A DNA stretch of 49,219 nt from Yokenella regensburgei ATCC 49455 (lineage in GTDB: Bacteria; Pseudomonadota; Gammaproteobacteria; Enterobacterales; Enterobacteriaceae): the NCBI RefSeq assembly GCF_000735455.1, contig NZ_JMPS01000013.1:1-49219 (forward strand), read 5' to 3'. Below the pieces are notes generated by a model. The model searched no databases. It saw only the letters and a program-made list of their open reading frames with translations, and was not told the origin of the DNA. Every line of letters begins with the position of its first letter. Positions within the stretch are counted from its first letter, which is position 1. Below, one piece after another: positions 38,954 to 48,556 of the stretch. A program made the position numbers and the translations under genes.

Positions 38954-41500
38954 TCAGGAGAAATACTGCTGCAGCAGCGGCGCCGCGTTTTCCTGGCTCT
39001 CGGCGGTAACCGGCCCCACCGTCTGGGTGCGGAACGGGATAACCTGCGCGCGCCCGTCGACCTTCACAATCTGGTAGAACTGCGGCAGGTTGAAGTTGAT
39101 GAAGCTGGAGCCGTAGGTAAAACGATCGTGCGACGACGAGTAGAAGCGGCTGACGTCACGCACCAGCTCCTCTTTACTGCCTTCGCAGTGGTGATACACC
39201 TCTACCCGGTTAGTCTCATCAAGAATGTAAATGTTGAAGCCGTTGTCATCACTGGTGTCTTCAAAGAAGAACTGGATGATCCCTTCACTGGCAAAACCAT
39301 CGACCACTGACGGCAGTTTGACGTGGTTGGTCTCAACCTGTACCGACAGACCGTGCAGCTTGTTATGAGAAATAGCACCGTAAAACTCGATGGCGTTTTC
39401 CAGCTTCTGCACCGACACGTTCAGGCGCTCGAAGAACAGGCCCCAGGTCTGGCCCGACACGCGCAGCGCTTTAAAGCGCCCGGTTTCCTGACGAGTGCTG
39501 GAGAGACGCAGCTCAACGCATTCTGACACCAGCTGCTGTACGCGGGTACGGATCAGGCCGCGCAGGTGCTGGCTGTAGCAGAACACCTCAACGCTGTCCG
39601 GCGGTGCGGCATCCTGGTGCATTTTGCCGAGAATCGTTTTCAGTGCTTCGATCATCGCCTGTTCGCCGTTGAAGTGCAGCGTACGCACTTCGTTCCACGA
39701 GTTTCGGTACAGCAGATCGACGCTGCCTATCAGACAGTTTTGCTCTTCACCAAAGCTGAAGACGTCCAGCTTACGGAAATCGAAATGTACCACCTGGTTG
39801 CGGAACGCGGCCGTGGGGTCATATTCGAGGTTAACGATGATCGCCAGATGGCGGATTTCGCAAGGGCTGTAGAGCGCTTTTGGCGTGGGCGCCGGCAGAC
39901 GCAGCGGGAAGTGGTGCGATACGTCGGCCACCATCTCCTGCAGTTTTGCCAGGTCAACGATGCCGTTGCCCTTAATAAACAGACGGGTACGTGAGGTCAG
40001 CAGGCCGTTAAACCAGGCCCAGGCCACCAGCTTATTAAGATAACGGTTATATTCCAGCGGCTGATGACTGACGATCGACTCCATATTCGGCGCACGATTA
40101 TAGAGATACCAACCGGTACGGTTGGCTCTGCCCGGCGGCACGTGGATGAACGTCAGGTTCGGCTCGGAAAGATCCGGCGAAATTTGCGGGTTCACGAGCG
40201 TCACTTTACCCGGCAGCGCTTCGAAAGCGGCATACAGTTTACGGGTCAGTACACCGATATCCTGCGGGCTTGCAGAAACGCTGAGGTTGTTACGGCGCGC
40301 GAAGCGGATCAGGTTACGGTAGCTCTGCATCATCGCATCGAGCAGCTCGTTGTGCGCGTTTCGTACTTCGTCAATCTTCCAGTTAGCACGGTTGTCGAGC
40401 ATCGTCAGGCGGGCGTCGTCCCAGCCCCACTCTTGCACCAGCTGGCTCAGCACTTCACGTCGCCAGCCCACGCAGGCGCGTTCGCGGCTCAGTTTTTCGC
40501 AGACTTTGAGGTAGAAACAGCGGCGAACCAGGTCGAGACGGGTTTCGTCTTCGATAGCCTTCAGATACTCAGTGACGCGCTCCAGCATCATGCAGTACGG
40601 ATCGAGACCAAAGGAGATAATCTCGCCGTCGTGCAGGCGCTGTTTAATGTCTTTCGCCAGCAGGCGGGTATTGGGGTATTCCCAGGAATAGGCTTCCAGC
40701 AGCAGCGTTTTCAACACTGCTTTATACGGGGAATCAATACTTTTGTAGAGCTGCCACAGGCTTGCGCCGAAGTACTCTTCCGCCGACAGCGAGCTCATAC
40801 CGCCGAGATCGAGCCATTCGTTCGGCGTCAGTACGCCCTGGGCGTACAGCGTCATCACGTAGTCGTCGTAATGTTCTTCTTCCGCGCACGGCACCATATT
40901 CCACAGAATACGTTTCCCGGCGAGGCGCACCGCGGTGCGATAAAATTCGTCGAGCAGCAAAATGTGCTGCGTTGAACCACAGTCTTCACCACCAAGGCTG
41001 CCGCTTTCATTATGGCGGAAGCGGTTTTCGTCAATCAGGAAGAAACTCACTTCAACGCCGAGGGATGCCGCCCAGCTCTCAAGCAGGCTGCATTTACGCT
41101 GCAGAAGTTGGCGCTCTTCGTTATCGAGCCAGGCCTGGTGGCAGACCCAGATATCGAGGTCAGACGAACAGCTCTGCCCCACCGAAGAGGTACTGCCCAT
41201 GGTGTAGACACCGGTGATAGGCAATTCACCCTGCGGCGTGTCCTGACGCGGCATACCGCGGTGCAGTTCGAGTTCGTCTAAGTAGTGGCGTTGGGTTTCA
41301 TCAGGCGTGTAAAGGCAAATGCCACAGGGAACGTTACCGTCGAGGTAACCCGGCATCAGCGGATGATGATAGTGTAACAATGTCGGCAGTAGACTGTAGA
41401 CCTGCTGGAAAGCAGGGCCCATGGCAGCAAGCGCGCGATCCACACGCAATTGATTGATGGCATCCAGTCTCTGTTTAAGTGTCTCAATATAGAGGTACAA
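38954..41500 (-). CDS. cyaA: Class I adenylate cyclase
   Basis: An 848-residue cytoplasmic enzyme that makes cAMP from ATP. The N-terminal catalytic half contains the nucleotidyltransferase motif [19 protein letters not shown] near residue 103; the C-terminal half is the regulatory region through which phosphorylated EIIA-Glc acts. The start is the TTG at 41500 ([10 protein letters not shown]): it gives exactly the E. coli length, and E. coli cyaA also uses a weak TTG. The ATG seven codons upstream (41521) is less likely. A CRP site overlaps the promoter, implying feedback repression by cAMP-CRP. Confidence 0.96.
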   Translation of the reverse strand: MYLYIETLKQRLDAINQLRVDRALAAMGPAFQQVYSLLPTLLHYHHPLMPGYLDGNVPCGICLYTPDETQRHYLDELELHRGMPRQDTPQGELPITGVYTMGSTSSVGQSCSSDLDIWVCHQAWLDNEERQLLQRKCSLLESWAASLGVEVSFFLIDENRFRHNESGSLGGEDCGSTQHILLLDEFYRTAVRLAGKRILWNMVPCAEEEHYDDYVMTLYAQGVLTPNEWLDLGGMSSLSAEEYFGASLWQLYKSIDSPYKAVLKTLLLEAYSWEYPNTRLLAKDIKQRLHDGEIISFGLDPYCMMLERVTEYLKAIEDETRLDLVRRCFYLKVCEKLSRERACVGWRREVLSQLVQEWGWDDARLTMLDNRANWKIDEVRNAHNELLDAMMQSYRNLIRFARRNNLSVSASPQDIGVLTRKLYAAFEALPGKVTLVNPQISPDLSEPNLTFIHVPPGRANRTGWYLYNRAPNMESIVSHQPLEYNRYLNKLVAWAWFNGLLTSRTRLFIKGNGIVDLAKLQEMVADVSHHFPLRLPAPTPKALYSPCEIRHLAIIVNLEYDPTAAFRNQVVHFDFRKLDVFSFGEEQNCLIGSVDLLYRNSWNEVRTLHFNGEQAMIEALKTILGKMHQDAAPPDSVEVFCYSQHLRGLIRTRVQQLVSECVELRLSSTRQETGRFKALRVSGQTWGLFFERLNVSVQKLENAIEFYGAISHNKLHGLSVQVETNHVKLPSVVDGFASEGIIQFFFEDTSDDNGFNIYILDETNRVEVYHHCEGSKEELVRDVSRFYSSSHDRFTYGSSFINFNLPQFYQIVKVDGRAQVIPFRTQTVGPVTAESQENAAPLLQQYFS

Positions 41501-41645
41501 GACATTTCGCCTGATGTTCAAACCCGGCGTATCAGAAAGCGGGTAAACCGCGGGGGATACGGAGGGTTACAGTAAGTCAAAAAACAACCGTTACCGTTTG
41601 TCGTCGTTTTCGTTGTTGTCGCATTGACGAACAAATGGTCTAAAA

Positions 41646-41661
41646 CGTGATCAATTTAACA
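41646..41661 (-). promoter_or_regulatory. CRP site in the cyaA promoter
   Basis: On the minus strand TGTTA-N6-TCACG is a good CRP site, and the flanking sequence is nearly the same as at E. coli cyaA P2. It covers the -10 hexamer TTAAAT (41654-41659) of a promoter whose -35 is TTTACG (41676-41681, 16-base spacer), a placement that represses transcription. Confidence 0.85.
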
Positions 41662-41681
41662 CCTTGCCGGTTGACCGTAAA
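41654..41681 (-). promoter_or_regulatory. Predicted main cyaA promoter (P2-like)
   Basis: -35 TTTACG and -10 TTAAAT separated by 16 bases on the minus strand. The -10 is embedded in the CRP site, as in E. coli cyaA P2. The start would be about 145 bases upstream of the TTG start codon. Confidence 0.65.
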
Positions 41682-41814
41682 GAAAGATGCGCTACATACA
41701 AGTGTAGCACTGAATAAAACGCGTAAACTCCGCAATACGGTCCGGCGAGTTGTGTCATCCGCAGTGCAATGACGCGACACGTCCGCTTCCCTCTATCCGC
41801 AAAAACCGTGAAAA

Positions 41815-41844
41815 CTGACATCCTTAAGGCAACAATGTTAGGAT
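41815..41844 (+). promoter_or_regulatory. Candidate sigma-70 promoter of hemCDXY
   Basis: -35 CTGACA (41815-41820), 18-base spacer, -10 TAGGAT (41839-41844), about 30 bases before the hemC ATG. Seen by pattern only. Confidence 0.5.
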
Positions 41845-41874
41845 GAACAGTGGACGATAATGACGGTAACAAGC

Positions 41875-42816
41875 ATGTTAGACAAAGTTTTGAGAATTGC
41901 CACACGTCAAAGCCCTCTTGCGCTCTGGCAGGCACATTATGTTAAAGACAGCCTGATGGCCTGTCATCCCGGTCTGCAGGTAGAACTGGTGCCGCTTATC
42001 ACGCGCGGCGACGTCATCCTCGACACGCCGCTGGCCAAGGTGGGCGGTAAAGGGCTTTTTGTCAAAGAGTTAGAGCTGGCGTTGCTTGAGAACCGGGCCG
42101 ATATCGCCGTCCACTCGATGAAAGATGTGCCGGTTGATTTCCCGGAAGGGCTCGGTCTGGTGACGATTTGCGAGCGTGAAGATCCACGTGACGCTTTTGT
42201 CTCTAACCGCTTTGCCTCGCTCGACGACCTGCCCGCCGGCAGCGTCGTCGGCACGTCAAGTTTACGCCGCCAGTGCCAGCTGGCCGCCCAGCGCCCGGAC
42301 CTGATTATCCGTTCTTTGCGCGGCAACGTCGGCACGCGCCTCAGCAAACTGGATAACAACGACTACGATGCAATTATCCTCGCGGTCGCCGGGCTAAAAC
42401 GCCTCGGCCTTGAATCACGTGTGCGGATGGCGCTGTCGCCGGAACAATCGCTCCCGGCCGTGGGCCAGGGCGCGGTGGGGATTGAGTGCCGCCTTGACGA
42501 CGAACAGACCCGCGCTCTGCTGGCACCGCTGAATCATCACGACACCGCCGTTCGCGTTGCCGCTGAACGCGCAATGAATATGCGCCTCGAGGGTGGTTGC
42601 CAGGTGCCTATTGGCAGCTATGCTGAACTGAACAACGGCGAACTCTGGCTGCGTGCGCTGGTCGGTGCACCCGACGGTTCACAAACTATTCGCGGCGAGC
42701 GTCGCGGCAAACCCGAAACTGCCGAACAAATGGGCATTTCTCTGGCAGATGAATTACTGGATAACGGTGCGCGCAGCATTCTGGCTGCGGTTTACGACGG
42801 AGAGTCCCCGGCATGA
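41875..42816 (+). CDS. hemC: Porphobilinogen deaminase (hydroxymethylbilane synthase)
   Basis: A 313-residue enzyme that joins four porphobilinogen units into hydroxymethylbilane for heme and siroheme. The cofactor attachment residue Cys242 (EGGCQVP) and catalytic Asp84 (HSMKD) are in place. The ATG at 41875 ([18 protein letters not shown]) gives the E. coli length; an ATG five codons upstream (41860) is in frame but not conserved. First gene of hemCDXY. hemD overlaps by 4 bases (ATGA at 42813-42816). Confidence 0.96.
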   Translation: MLDKVLRIATRQSPLALWQAHYVKDSLMACHPGLQVELVPLITRGDVILDTPLAKVGGKGLFVKELELALLENRADIAVHSMKDVPVDFPEGLGLVTICEREDPRDAFVSNRFASLDDLPAGSVVGTSSLRRQCQLAAQRPDLIIRSLRGNVGTRLSKLDNNDYDAIILAVAGLKRLGLESRVRMALSPEQSLPAVGQGAVGIECRLDDEQTRALLAPLNHHDTAVRVAAERAMNMRLEGGCQVPIGSYAELNNGELWLRALVGAPDGSQTIRGERRGKPETAEQMGISLADELLDNGARSILAAVYDGESPA

Positions 42817-43553
42817 GTATACTGGTCACCCGCCCGTCTCCTCAGGGAGAAGATTTAGTGAGCCGCCTGCGCACACTGGGGCGAGTGGCCTGGAGCTTTC
42901 CTCTCATCGAATTTACCCCCGGACGGGAGCTGGCATCGCTTCCGGCCCGGCTTGCCGCTCTCACCGATACCGATCTCGTTTTTGCCCTCTCACAACATGC
43001 GGTCACTTTTGCCAGCGCTGAGCTCAACAAGCACCAGTCCAGCTGGCCGCTTACACCGCACTACTTTGCCATCGGTCGAACGACGGCCCTGGCGCTGCAC
43101 AAAGAGAGTGGCGCTGAGATTCGTTATCCTCAGGATCGGGAAATCAGTGAAGTCTTGCTACAATTACCTGAATTACAAAACGTTGCTGGCAATAAAGCGC
43201 TGATTTTGCGCGGTAACGGCGGCCGCGAGCTTATCGGCGAAACGCTGACGGCACGCGGTGCTGAAGTGACTTTTTGTGAATGTTATCAACGAACAGCGAT
43301 ACACTACGACGGTGCGGAAGAGGCCCTGCGCTGGCACTCCCGCGGCGTGACCACGCTGGTCATCACCAGCGGAGAAATGTTACAACAGATTTGGTCGCTA
43401 ACCCCGCCGTGGTATCGCGAAAACTGGCTACTCCGCTGTCGGCTTTGGGTTGTCAGCGAACGCCTGGCGCGCCTCGCCAAAGAATTAGGCTGGCATGACG
43501 TTCAGGTCGCTGATAGCGCCGACAACGATGCGCTGCTGCGCGCGTTACAATAA
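42813..43553 (+). CDS. hemD: Uroporphyrinogen-III synthase
   Basis: A 246-residue enzyme that cyclises hydroxymethylbilane with inversion of ring D to uroporphyrinogen III. The family is poorly conserved, but the two-domain HemD pattern (N-terminal [13 protein letters not shown], mid [24 protein letters not shown]) is clear. Length equals E. coli HemD. Translation is probably coupled to hemC by the ATGA overlap. hemX follows after 21 bases. Confidence 0.95.
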   Translation: MSILVTRPSPQGEDLVSRLRTLGRVAWSFPLIEFTPGRELASLPARLAALTDTDLVFALSQHAVTFASAELNKHQSSWPLTPHYFAIGRTTALALHKESGAEIRYPQDREISEVLLQLPELQNVAGNKALILRGNGGRELIGETLTARGAEVTFCECYQRTAIHYDGAEEALRWHSRGVTTLVITSGEMLQQIWSLTPPWYRENWLLRCRLWVVSERLARLAKELGWHDVQVADSADNDALLRALQ

Positions 43554-43574
43554 CTCTCAAAACTGGAAGCCATA

Positions 43575-44765
43575 ATGACGGAACAAAAAAATTCCTCCGC
43601 CGTGGTTGAAGAGACCAGGGAGGCCGTGGACACCGCGCCACAGCCAGAAAAAGTCGAACAGCCATCTAAAACCGCAAAGGAAGGCAACGGCAATAAAACC
43701 AGCCTGGTGCTGAGCGCTGTCGCTATCGCCATTGCGCTGGCCGCAGGCGTGGGCCTTTACGGTTGGGGAAAACAGCAGGCGGCGTCACAAACGACGGCCA
43801 ACGATACGCTGGCAAACCAGGTGATTGCGCTGCAAAAGGCGCAGGAAACGCAAAAGAGCGAGCTGGATGGCATCATCAAACAGCAGGCCGATCGGCTGAC
43901 TGACGCGGCACGTCAGCAGGAAGCGATGGCAAAACAGCTCGACGAACTGCAGCAGAAAGTGATGACTATCTCCGGGAGCGACGCCAAAACCTGGCTGCTG
44001 GCTCAGGCCGATTTCCTGGTTAAACTGGCGGGGCGCAAGCTCTGGAGCGATCAGGACGTTACCACCGCTGCGGCGCTGCTGAAAAGCGCCGACGCCAGCC
44101 TCGCCGACATGAATGATCCAAGTCTTATCACCGCGCGTCGTGCCATTACCGACGATATCGCCAGCCTGTCCGGCGTGGCGCAGGTCGATTACGACGGCAT
44201 CATCCTGAAAGTTAACCAACTGGCGAATCAGATAGATAATCTGCGTCTTGCGGATAACAATGATGACTCTTCCCCGATGGATGACGATGGCACAGAGCTC
44301 TCCAGCTCGCTCGGCGAGTGGCGGGTGAACCTGCAGAAGAGCTGGCAGAACTTTATGGACAGCTTTATCACTATTCGCCGTCGTGATGAGACCGCCGTAC
44401 CGCTGCTGGCGCCGAATCAGGATATCTATCTGCGCGAGAACATCCGTTCTCGTCTGCTGGTTGCCGCACAGGCAGTGCCGCGCCATCAGGAAGAGACTTA
44501 CAAGCAGGCGCTGGATAACGTCTCTACCTGGGTGCGGGCGTACTACGACACCGAAGACGCTACCACCAAGGCCTTCCTGGAAGAGATCGACAGACTCAGC
44601 CAGCAAAGCATTACCATGAACGTGCCGGAGACGCTGCAAAGTCAGGCGATCATGGAAAAACTGATGCAGACCCGCGTGCGTAACCTGCTGGCACAGCCGT
44701 CAGCACCGGCTAGCGCGGTTCCGCAGGCTGAAGCACCGGCCGCCGCCGCGCCGCAGGGAGAATAA
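43575..44765 (+). CDS. hemX: Inner-membrane protein HemX (HemD-associated)
   Basis: A 396-residue protein with a charged N-terminal cytoplasmic segment (about 1-33), one transmembrane helix (about 36-58), a coiled coil (about 70-125) and a conserved alpha-helical periplasmic domain ([20 protein letters not shown]). The tail is Ala/Pro-rich. Often mis-annotated as a uroporphyrinogen methyltransferase; no methyltransferase motif is visible. It lies between hemD and hemY; the exact role is unsettled. E. coli HemX is 393 residues. Confidence 0.92.
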   Translation: MTEQKNSSAVVEETREAVDTAPQPEKVEQPSKTAKEGNGNKTSLVLSAVAIAIALAAGVGLYGWGKQQAASQTTANDTLANQVIALQKAQETQKSELDGIIKQQADRLTDAARQQEAMAKQLDELQQKVMTISGSDAKTWLLAQADFLVKLAGRKLWSDQDVTTAAALLKSADASLADMNDPSLITARRAITDDIASLSGVAQVDYDGIILKVNQLANQIDNLRLADNNDDSSPMDDDGTELSSSLGEWRVNLQKSWQNFMDSFITIRRRDETAVPLLAPNQDIYLRENIRSRLLVAAQAVPRHQEETYKQALDNVSTWVRAYYDTEDATTKAFLEEIDRLSQQSITMNVPETLQSQAIMEKLMQTRVRNLLAQPSAPASAVPQAEAPAAAAPQGE

Positions 44766-44767
44766 TT

Positions 44768-45961
44768 ATGTTGAAAGTATTATTACTCTTTGCACTGCTG
44801 ATTGCCGGGATCGTACTTGGCCCGATGCTGGCGGGCCATCAGGGTTACGTTCTTATCCAGACGGATACCTACAACATTGAAACCAGCGTCACCGGTTTAG
44901 TGATAATCCTGATCCTGACCATGGTGGTGCTGTTCGCTATCGAGTGGATCCTGCGCCGCCTTTTCCGCACCGGGGCGCACACCCGCGGCTGGTTCGTTGG
45001 CCGTAAGCGTCGCCGTGCCCGTAAACAAACCGAGCAGGCGCTGCTGAAGCTGGCAGAAGGTGATTATCAGCAGGTTGAGAAGCTGATGAGTAAGAACGCC
45101 GATCACGCCGAACAGCCGGTAGTGAACTATCTGTTGGCCGCCGAAGCGGCCCAGCAGCGCGGCGATGAAGCCCGGGCGAATCAGCATCTCGAGCGTGCGG
45201 CAGAGCTTGCCGGCAACGACATCATTCCTGTTGAAATTGCCCGCGTACGTCTGCAGCTTGCCCGCCAGGAAAATCACGCCGCGCGTCATGGCGTGGATAA
45301 ACTGCTGGAAATTACCCCACGCCATCCTGAAGTACTGCGTCTGGCCGAGCAGGCTTATATTCGCACCGGGGCATGGACCTCGCTGCTGGATATCATTCCA
45401 TCTATGGCGAAAGCCAACGTCGGTGATGAAGAGCATCGTCAGGCGCTTGAGCAGCAGGCATGGATTGGGATCATGGATCAGGCTCGCGCCGACCAGGGTA
45501 GCGAAGGTCTGCGCAACTGGTGGAAGAACCAGAGCCGTAAAACCCGCCAGCAGGTGGCGCTACAGGTCGCCATGGCCGAGCACCTCATCGAATGTGATGA
45601 CCATGACACCGCGCAGCAGATAATCATCGATGGGCTGAAACGCCAGTATGATGACCGCCTGGTCGCGCTTATTCCGCGTCTGAAGACCAACAACCCGGAA
45701 CAGCTGGAGAAAGTGCTGCGTCAGCAGATCAAAGCGGTAGGCGATCGCCCGCTGCTGTGGAGCACGCTGGGACAATCGTTAATGAAGCACGGTGAGTGGC
45801 AGGAAGCGAGCATCGCATTCCGCGCGGCGCTGAAGCAGCGCCCGGATGCCTATGACTACGCCTGGCTTGCCGACACTCTCGATCGTTTACATCAACCAGA
45901 AGAAGCGGCCCTGATGCGTCGCGACGGTTTGATGTTAACCCTGCAGAACAACCCGCAGTAA
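44768..45961 (+). CDS. hemY: Inner-membrane TPR protein HemY
   Basis: A 397-residue protein with two N-terminal transmembrane helices (about 2-20 and 42-62), a basic cytoplasmic-type stretch (RRLFRTGAHTRGWFVGRKRRRARK), and TPR repeats to the end. It is named for its place in the heme operon, but it is unrelated to the protoporphyrinogen oxidase also called HemY in Gram-positives; its biochemical role is unclear. It begins 2 bases after the hemX stop. The hairpin after its stop belongs to glmZ on the other strand. Confidence 0.93.
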   Translation: MLKVLLLFALLIAGIVLGPMLAGHQGYVLIQTDTYNIETSVTGLVIILILTMVVLFAIEWILRRLFRTGAHTRGWFVGRKRRRARKQTEQALLKLAEGDYQQVEKLMSKNADHAEQPVVNYLLAAEAAQQRGDEARANQHLERAAELAGNDIIPVEIARVRLQLARQENHAARHGVDKLLEITPRHPEVLRLAEQAYIRTGAWTSLLDIIPSMAKANVGDEEHRQALEQQAWIGIMDQARADQGSEGLRNWWKNQSRKTRQQVALQVAMAEHLIECDDHDTAQQIIIDGLKRQYDDRLVALIPRLKTNNPEQLEKVLRQQIKAVGDRPLLWSTLGQSLMKHGEWQEASIAFRAALKQRPDAYDYAWLADTLDRLHQPEEAALMRRDGLMLTLQNNPQ

Positions 45962-45978
45962 TCCTCCCCGTCACCCAT

Positions 45979-46009
45979 AAAAAAACGCCTGCACAACTGT
46001 GCAGGCGTT
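45979..46009 (-). terminator. Rho-independent terminator of glmZ
   Basis: Stem AACGCCTGCAC / GTGCAGGCGTT with a 4-base loop, followed on the minus strand by seven T. On the plus strand the hairpin is not followed by a T-run, so it is not a good terminator for hemY, although hemY transcripts would end with this fold. Confidence 0.9.
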
Positions 46010-46183
46010 AAAACAGGTCTGTTTGACAACATAAATGGGTGCTTCACTCAACGTTGTGTCCATGGTGTTTGATGAGGCCGAAGCGACATCTGTCTGTGGA
46101 CGATAAGCACCGTAAACGGCTCTGCGTCATTCCTGAGTTTATGAGGCACTAAGGCGAACATAAGAGGTGGAATGAGCATCTAC
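45979..46183 (-). ncRNA. glmZ: Small regulatory RNA GlmZ
   Basis: About 205 bases on the minus strand, 5' end near 46183 (GTAGATGCTCATTCCA), 3' end in a T7 run at 45979-45985 after a perfect 11-bp terminator stem (45984-45994 with 45999-46009). The sequence is close to E. coli GlmZ throughout, including the AGTGCCTCATAAACTC hairpin region and TGTTGTC ahead of the terminator, the part that pairs with the glmS leader. GlmZ activates glmS translation with Hfq; RapZ and RNase E inactivate it unless GlmY competes. It lies next to hemY, as in E. coli. The upstream promoter is of sigma-54 type. Confidence 0.95.
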
Positions 46184-46193
46184 ACGCATATTA

Positions 46194-46211
46194 TTGCACA
46201 CGCCGTGCCAG
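46194..46211 (-). promoter_or_regulatory. Sigma-54 promoter of glmZ
   Basis: On the minus strand TGGCACGGCGTGTGCA fits the sigma-54 consensus TGGCAC-N5-TTGCW with one mismatch and the required GG-N10-GC spacing. The GC lies 12 bases before the GlmZ 5' end. No good sigma-70 -35 accompanies the TAATAT nearby. Coordinates are given to within a base or two. Confidence 0.78.
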
Positions 46212-46261
46212 ATTTGCATCCCCAGAATGCGGGGGTTCACAACCTTTAAGAATTGATGAGA

Positions 46262-46279
46262 TGTCGCTGAACAGCGACG
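46262..46279. promoter_or_regulatory. GlrR-type operator, proximal, of glmZ
   Basis: TGTC-N10-GACG on the plus strand, a one-mismatch copy of the GlrR (QseF) site TGTC-N10-GACA, centred near -88 from the GlmZ start. Inner bases GCTGAACAGC extend the dyad. Confidence 0.68.
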
Positions 46280-46324
46280 TTAATCGGCTGTTTTTAAAGA
46301 ATGAATGGAAATCAGAGAATTGCG

Positions 46325-46342
46325 TGTCGCCGCTCAGCGACA
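46325..46342. promoter_or_regulatory. GlrR-type operator, distal, of glmZ
   Basis: A perfect TGTC-N10-GACA, centred near -151. Its centre is 63 bp from the proximal site, six helical turns, so both would face the same side of the DNA. An IHF-like ATCAATTCTTAA lies between the proximal site and the promoter (about 46245-46256). Confidence 0.72.
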
Positions 46343-46395
46343 GGGGATTTTGCCTTAACGACAGATGCTTTTGACGATTCACGGAAAACAAAAAA

Positions 46396-46411
46396 CCCCG
46401 CCGAAGCGGGG
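46396..46411 (-). terminator. Rho-independent terminator of the tRNA operon
   Basis: On the minus strand the stem CCCCGC-TTCG-GCGGGG with a stable UUCG loop is followed by TTTTTTGTTTT, 8 bases past the proM 3' end. It separates the tRNA operon from the glmZ control region. Confidence 0.92.
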
Positions 46412-46419
46412 TTCAAAAT

Positions 46420-46496
46420 TGGTCGGCGAGAGAGGATTCGAACCTCCGACCCACTGGTCCCAAACCAGTTGCGCTACCAAGCTGCGCTACTCGCCG
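46420..46496 (-). tRNA. proM: tRNA-Pro (anticodon UGG)
   Basis: A 77-base cloverleaf on the minus strand, 5' CGGCGAG pairing with CTCGCCG, anticodon loop TTTGGGA (TGG), T-loop GGTTCGAATCC and encoded CCA. Last gene of the argX-hisR-leuT-proM operon. Identical to E. coli proM as far as recalled. Confidence 0.97.
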
Positions 46497-46540
46497 ATGT
46501 ACTGCTTTTTGAATTTTTAGTTCAATTCTTTATAAAGTCG

Positions 46541-46627
46541 TGGTGCGAGGGGGGGGACTTGAACCCCCACGTCCGTAAGAACACTAACACCTGAAGCTAG
46601 CGCGTCTACCAATTCCGCCACCTTCGC
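46541..46627 (-). tRNA. leuT: tRNA-Leu (anticodon CAG)
   Basis: An 87-base class II tRNA on the minus strand with a long variable arm (TGTTCTTACGGACG), anticodon loop CTTCAGGTG (CAG), a T-arm GGGGGTTCAAGTCCCCC and encoded CCA. Third gene of the operon. Confidence 0.97.
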
Positions 46628-46647
46628 AATTCACAACTTCTTAATAA

Positions 46648-46724
46648 TGGGGTGGCTAATGGGATTCGAACCCACGACAACTGGAATCACAATCCAGGGC
46701 TCTACCAACTGAGCTATAGCCACC
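46648..46724 (-). tRNA. hisR: tRNA-His (anticodon GUG)
   Basis: A 77-base tRNA on the minus strand, counting the extra 5' G(-1) typical of tRNA-His, which pairs with C73. Anticodon loop ATTGTGATT (GTG), T-arm GTGGGTTCGAATCCCAT, encoded CCA. Second gene of the operon. Confidence 0.97.
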
Positions 46725-46778
46725 ACTACAAATCTTTTACGCGGTCTTAAAACCACCGCAGCTCTAGCACCGGGTAAA

Positions 46779-46855
<77 letters not shown>

Positions 46856-46876
46856 TTAGCGCCGTTGCGGGGTCGG

Positions 46877-46905
46877 ATAATACGGACTTCCTACCCCGCT
46901 GTCTA
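46877..46905 (-). promoter_or_regulatory. Promoter of the argX-hisR-leuT-proM operon
   Basis: -35 TAGACA (46900-46905), 17-base spacer, -10 TATTAT (46877-46882) on the minus strand, followed by a G+C-rich discriminator (CCGACCCCGC). Such discriminators are typical of stable-RNA promoters inhibited by ppGpp. Confidence 0.85.
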
Positions 46906-46957
46906 GTGCCTTTTTAAAGAAAATTATCGTTTGGTCATGCTTTGCTCATTTTGCTGC

Positions 46958-48343
46958 TTATTCCCCCACTTTCTCCGCTACGGCATGGCGGTGCAGGCCA
47001 AAAACCTTATAAATAAGCGTTACAGCAGCAAGGAAGAGGACTCCGACAAACAGCGACATACGTGTATCTTCATTAAAGCCCATGCCAATCAGCACGCACA
47101 CCAGGAACGCCATTGTCAGATAGTTTGCCCACGGGAACAGCACGGAGCGGAACGGATGGCTGGCGATCGCCTCTTTATGCGCCTGACGGAAACGCAGCTG
47201 GCTAATCAGAATCACAAACCACGGCACCATGCCCGGCAGAACGCTGGCGCTATAGACATAGACAAACACGCGCTGCGGGTTAGGAATAATGTAGTTGAGG
47301 CAGGAGCCCAACAACAGAATTGCAATTGAAATTGCCACCCCGGCAACCGGTACACCGCTGCGGGAAACTTTACCCACGGCAGCGGGCAGCTGGCGGTTCT
47401 TCGCCAGGGCGTAGAGCATACGTCCGCAGCTGTACATGCCGCTGTTACAGCCGGAAAGTGCCGCCGTCAGCACAACGAAGTTAATGATCCCGGCCGCAGC
47501 CGTAATGCCAATCTTAGCAAAGGTCAGGACGAACGGGCTGCCGTTGCTGCCAATTTCGTTCCACGGGAAGATGGTGACAATCACAAAGATAGCGCCCACA
47601 TAGAAAATCAGGATACGCCACAGCACCTTACTGACCGCGCTGCGCAGCGTGACCTGCGGGTTCTTTGCTTCGCCTGCCGTGATACCGATAAGCTCAACGC
47701 CCTGATAGGACGCCACCACGATACATAGCGCCGTCAGGAACCCCTTCCAGCCACCGGCAAAGAAGCCACCGTGCTCGGTCAGGTTTCCGAAACCTACCGA
47801 ATGCCCACCATTGCCGAAGCCAAAGAAAATGACCCCAAGCCCGACAATAATCATCACGATGATGGTGGTGACTTTGATCATAGCGAACCAGAATTCCAGC
47901 TCACCGTACAGTCTGACCGCCGCCAGGTTCGCCAGCGCAACCATCGCCACGGCGATAATCGCCGGGATCCACTGCGGTAGTTCCGGGTACCAGAACTGTA
48001 CATAAACGCCGATGGCGGTGATTTCCGATATCCCGACCGCCATCCACATAAACCAGTACGACCAGGCGGTCAGGTAGCCGAAGAAGGGACTCATGTAGCG
48101 ATGCGCGTACACGGCGAAGGAGCCTGCGACAGGCTCAAGGAACAGCATCTCCCCCATCGATCGCATGATGAAGAAAACGAACAGGCCAGCGATGATGTAG
48201 GCCAGCAGTACAGACGGGCCAGCCCATTTCAGGGTGCTTGCCGCGCCCATGAACAGGCCAACGCCGATGGTGCCCCCAAGGGCGATTAATTCGATATGAC
48301 GGGCTTCAAGACCGCGCTGAAGCTCCGGTTTATTCTCTGCCAT
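46958..48343 (-). CDS. thrP: Threonine/serine:H+ symporter ThrP (YifK)
   Basis: A 461-residue APC-superfamily amino-acid permease with about 12 transmembrane helices; the family signature around [16 protein letters not shown] (helix 1) and GEAKNPQ is visible. E. coli YifK was renamed ThrP for threonine/serine transport. AGAGGA precedes the ATG. The leader ends with an ACAC-rich stretch (AAACACAAGAGG) just upstream, matching the kind of site GcvB pairs with, and yifK is a known GcvB target in Salmonella. It lies between wecG and the tRNA operon, as in E. coli. Confidence 0.94.
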   Translation of the reverse strand: MAENKPELQRGLEARHIELIALGGTIGVGLFMGAASTLKWAGPSVLLAYIIAGLFVFFIMRSMGEMLFLEPVAGSFAVYAHRYMSPFFGYLTAWSYWFMWMAVGISEITAIGVYVQFWYPELPQWIPAIIAVAMVALANLAAVRLYGELEFWFAMIKVTTIIVMIIVGLGVIFFGFGNGGHSVGFGNLTEHGGFFAGGWKGFLTALCIVVASYQGVELIGITAGEAKNPQVTLRSAVSKVLWRILIFYVGAIFVIVTIFPWNEIGSNGSPFVLTFAKIGITAAAGIINFVVLTAALSGCNSGMYSCGRMLYALAKNRQLPAAVGKVSRSGVPVAGVAISIAILLLGSCLNYIIPNPQRVFVYVYSASVLPGMVPWFVILISQLRFRQAHKEAIASHPFRSVLFPWANYLTMAFLVCVLIGMGFNEDTRMSLFVGVLFLAAVTLIYKVFGLHRHAVAEKVGE

Positions 48344-48348
48344 AGGTC

Positions 48349-48360
48349 CTCTTGTGTTTG
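48349..48360 (-). promoter_or_regulatory. Candidate GcvB pairing site in the thrP leader
   Basis: On the minus strand GCAAACACAAGA overlaps the ribosome-binding region of thrP. Such C/A-rich tracts pair with the GU-rich R1 segment of GcvB. Inference by motif and by the known regulation of yifK. Confidence 0.45.
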
Positions 48361-48426
48361 CAATTGCCCGGTCTTTGCCGGTTATTGTTATGGATAACGT
48401 GCTCTATCGGATGGTGAAAGGCAGTC

Positions 48427-48449
48427 AAAAAAACAGGCAGACCGCCCTT
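48427..48449 (-). terminator. Weak candidate terminator after wecG
   Basis: On the minus strand a short imperfect stem (AGGGC/GCCT with a bulge) is followed by seven T. It lies about 110 bases past the wecG stop and ahead of thrP. The stem is weak, so some transcription may continue into thrP. Confidence 0.35.
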
Positions 48450-48556
48450 CAGGCAGCGAATGGTTTAACAATTTTTACGAAATGGCAAACAAAGTATTAA
48501 AAATCTGGAAGCATTGCTCAAAAATAGACCAAAACTTCCAGAAAGTAAGGCGGGAT

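Larger units (their letters stand above)
41501..41874. other. Divergent cyaA-hemC intergenic region
   Basis: A 374-base A+T-richer region holding the cyaA promoter and CRP site (41646-41681) and a likely hemC promoter (41815-41844), listed separately. Between them (about 41690-41810) and next to cyaA (41501-41640) I see no further convincing ORF, repeat or RNA gene; other cyaA promoters known from E. coli were not individually identified. Confidence 0.6.

Noticed and set aside
45979-46009. Hairpin after hemY read as the hemY terminator
   Set aside because: The T-run is only on the minus strand and the sequence is the GlmZ 3' end, so it is assigned to glmZ.
46010-46390. Possible remnant of aslB/aslA or an unknown small gene between hemY and the tRNA operon
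   Set aside because: The stretch is fully explained by GlmZ, its sigma-54 promoter and GlrR-type sites; no aslAB-like peptide is seen.
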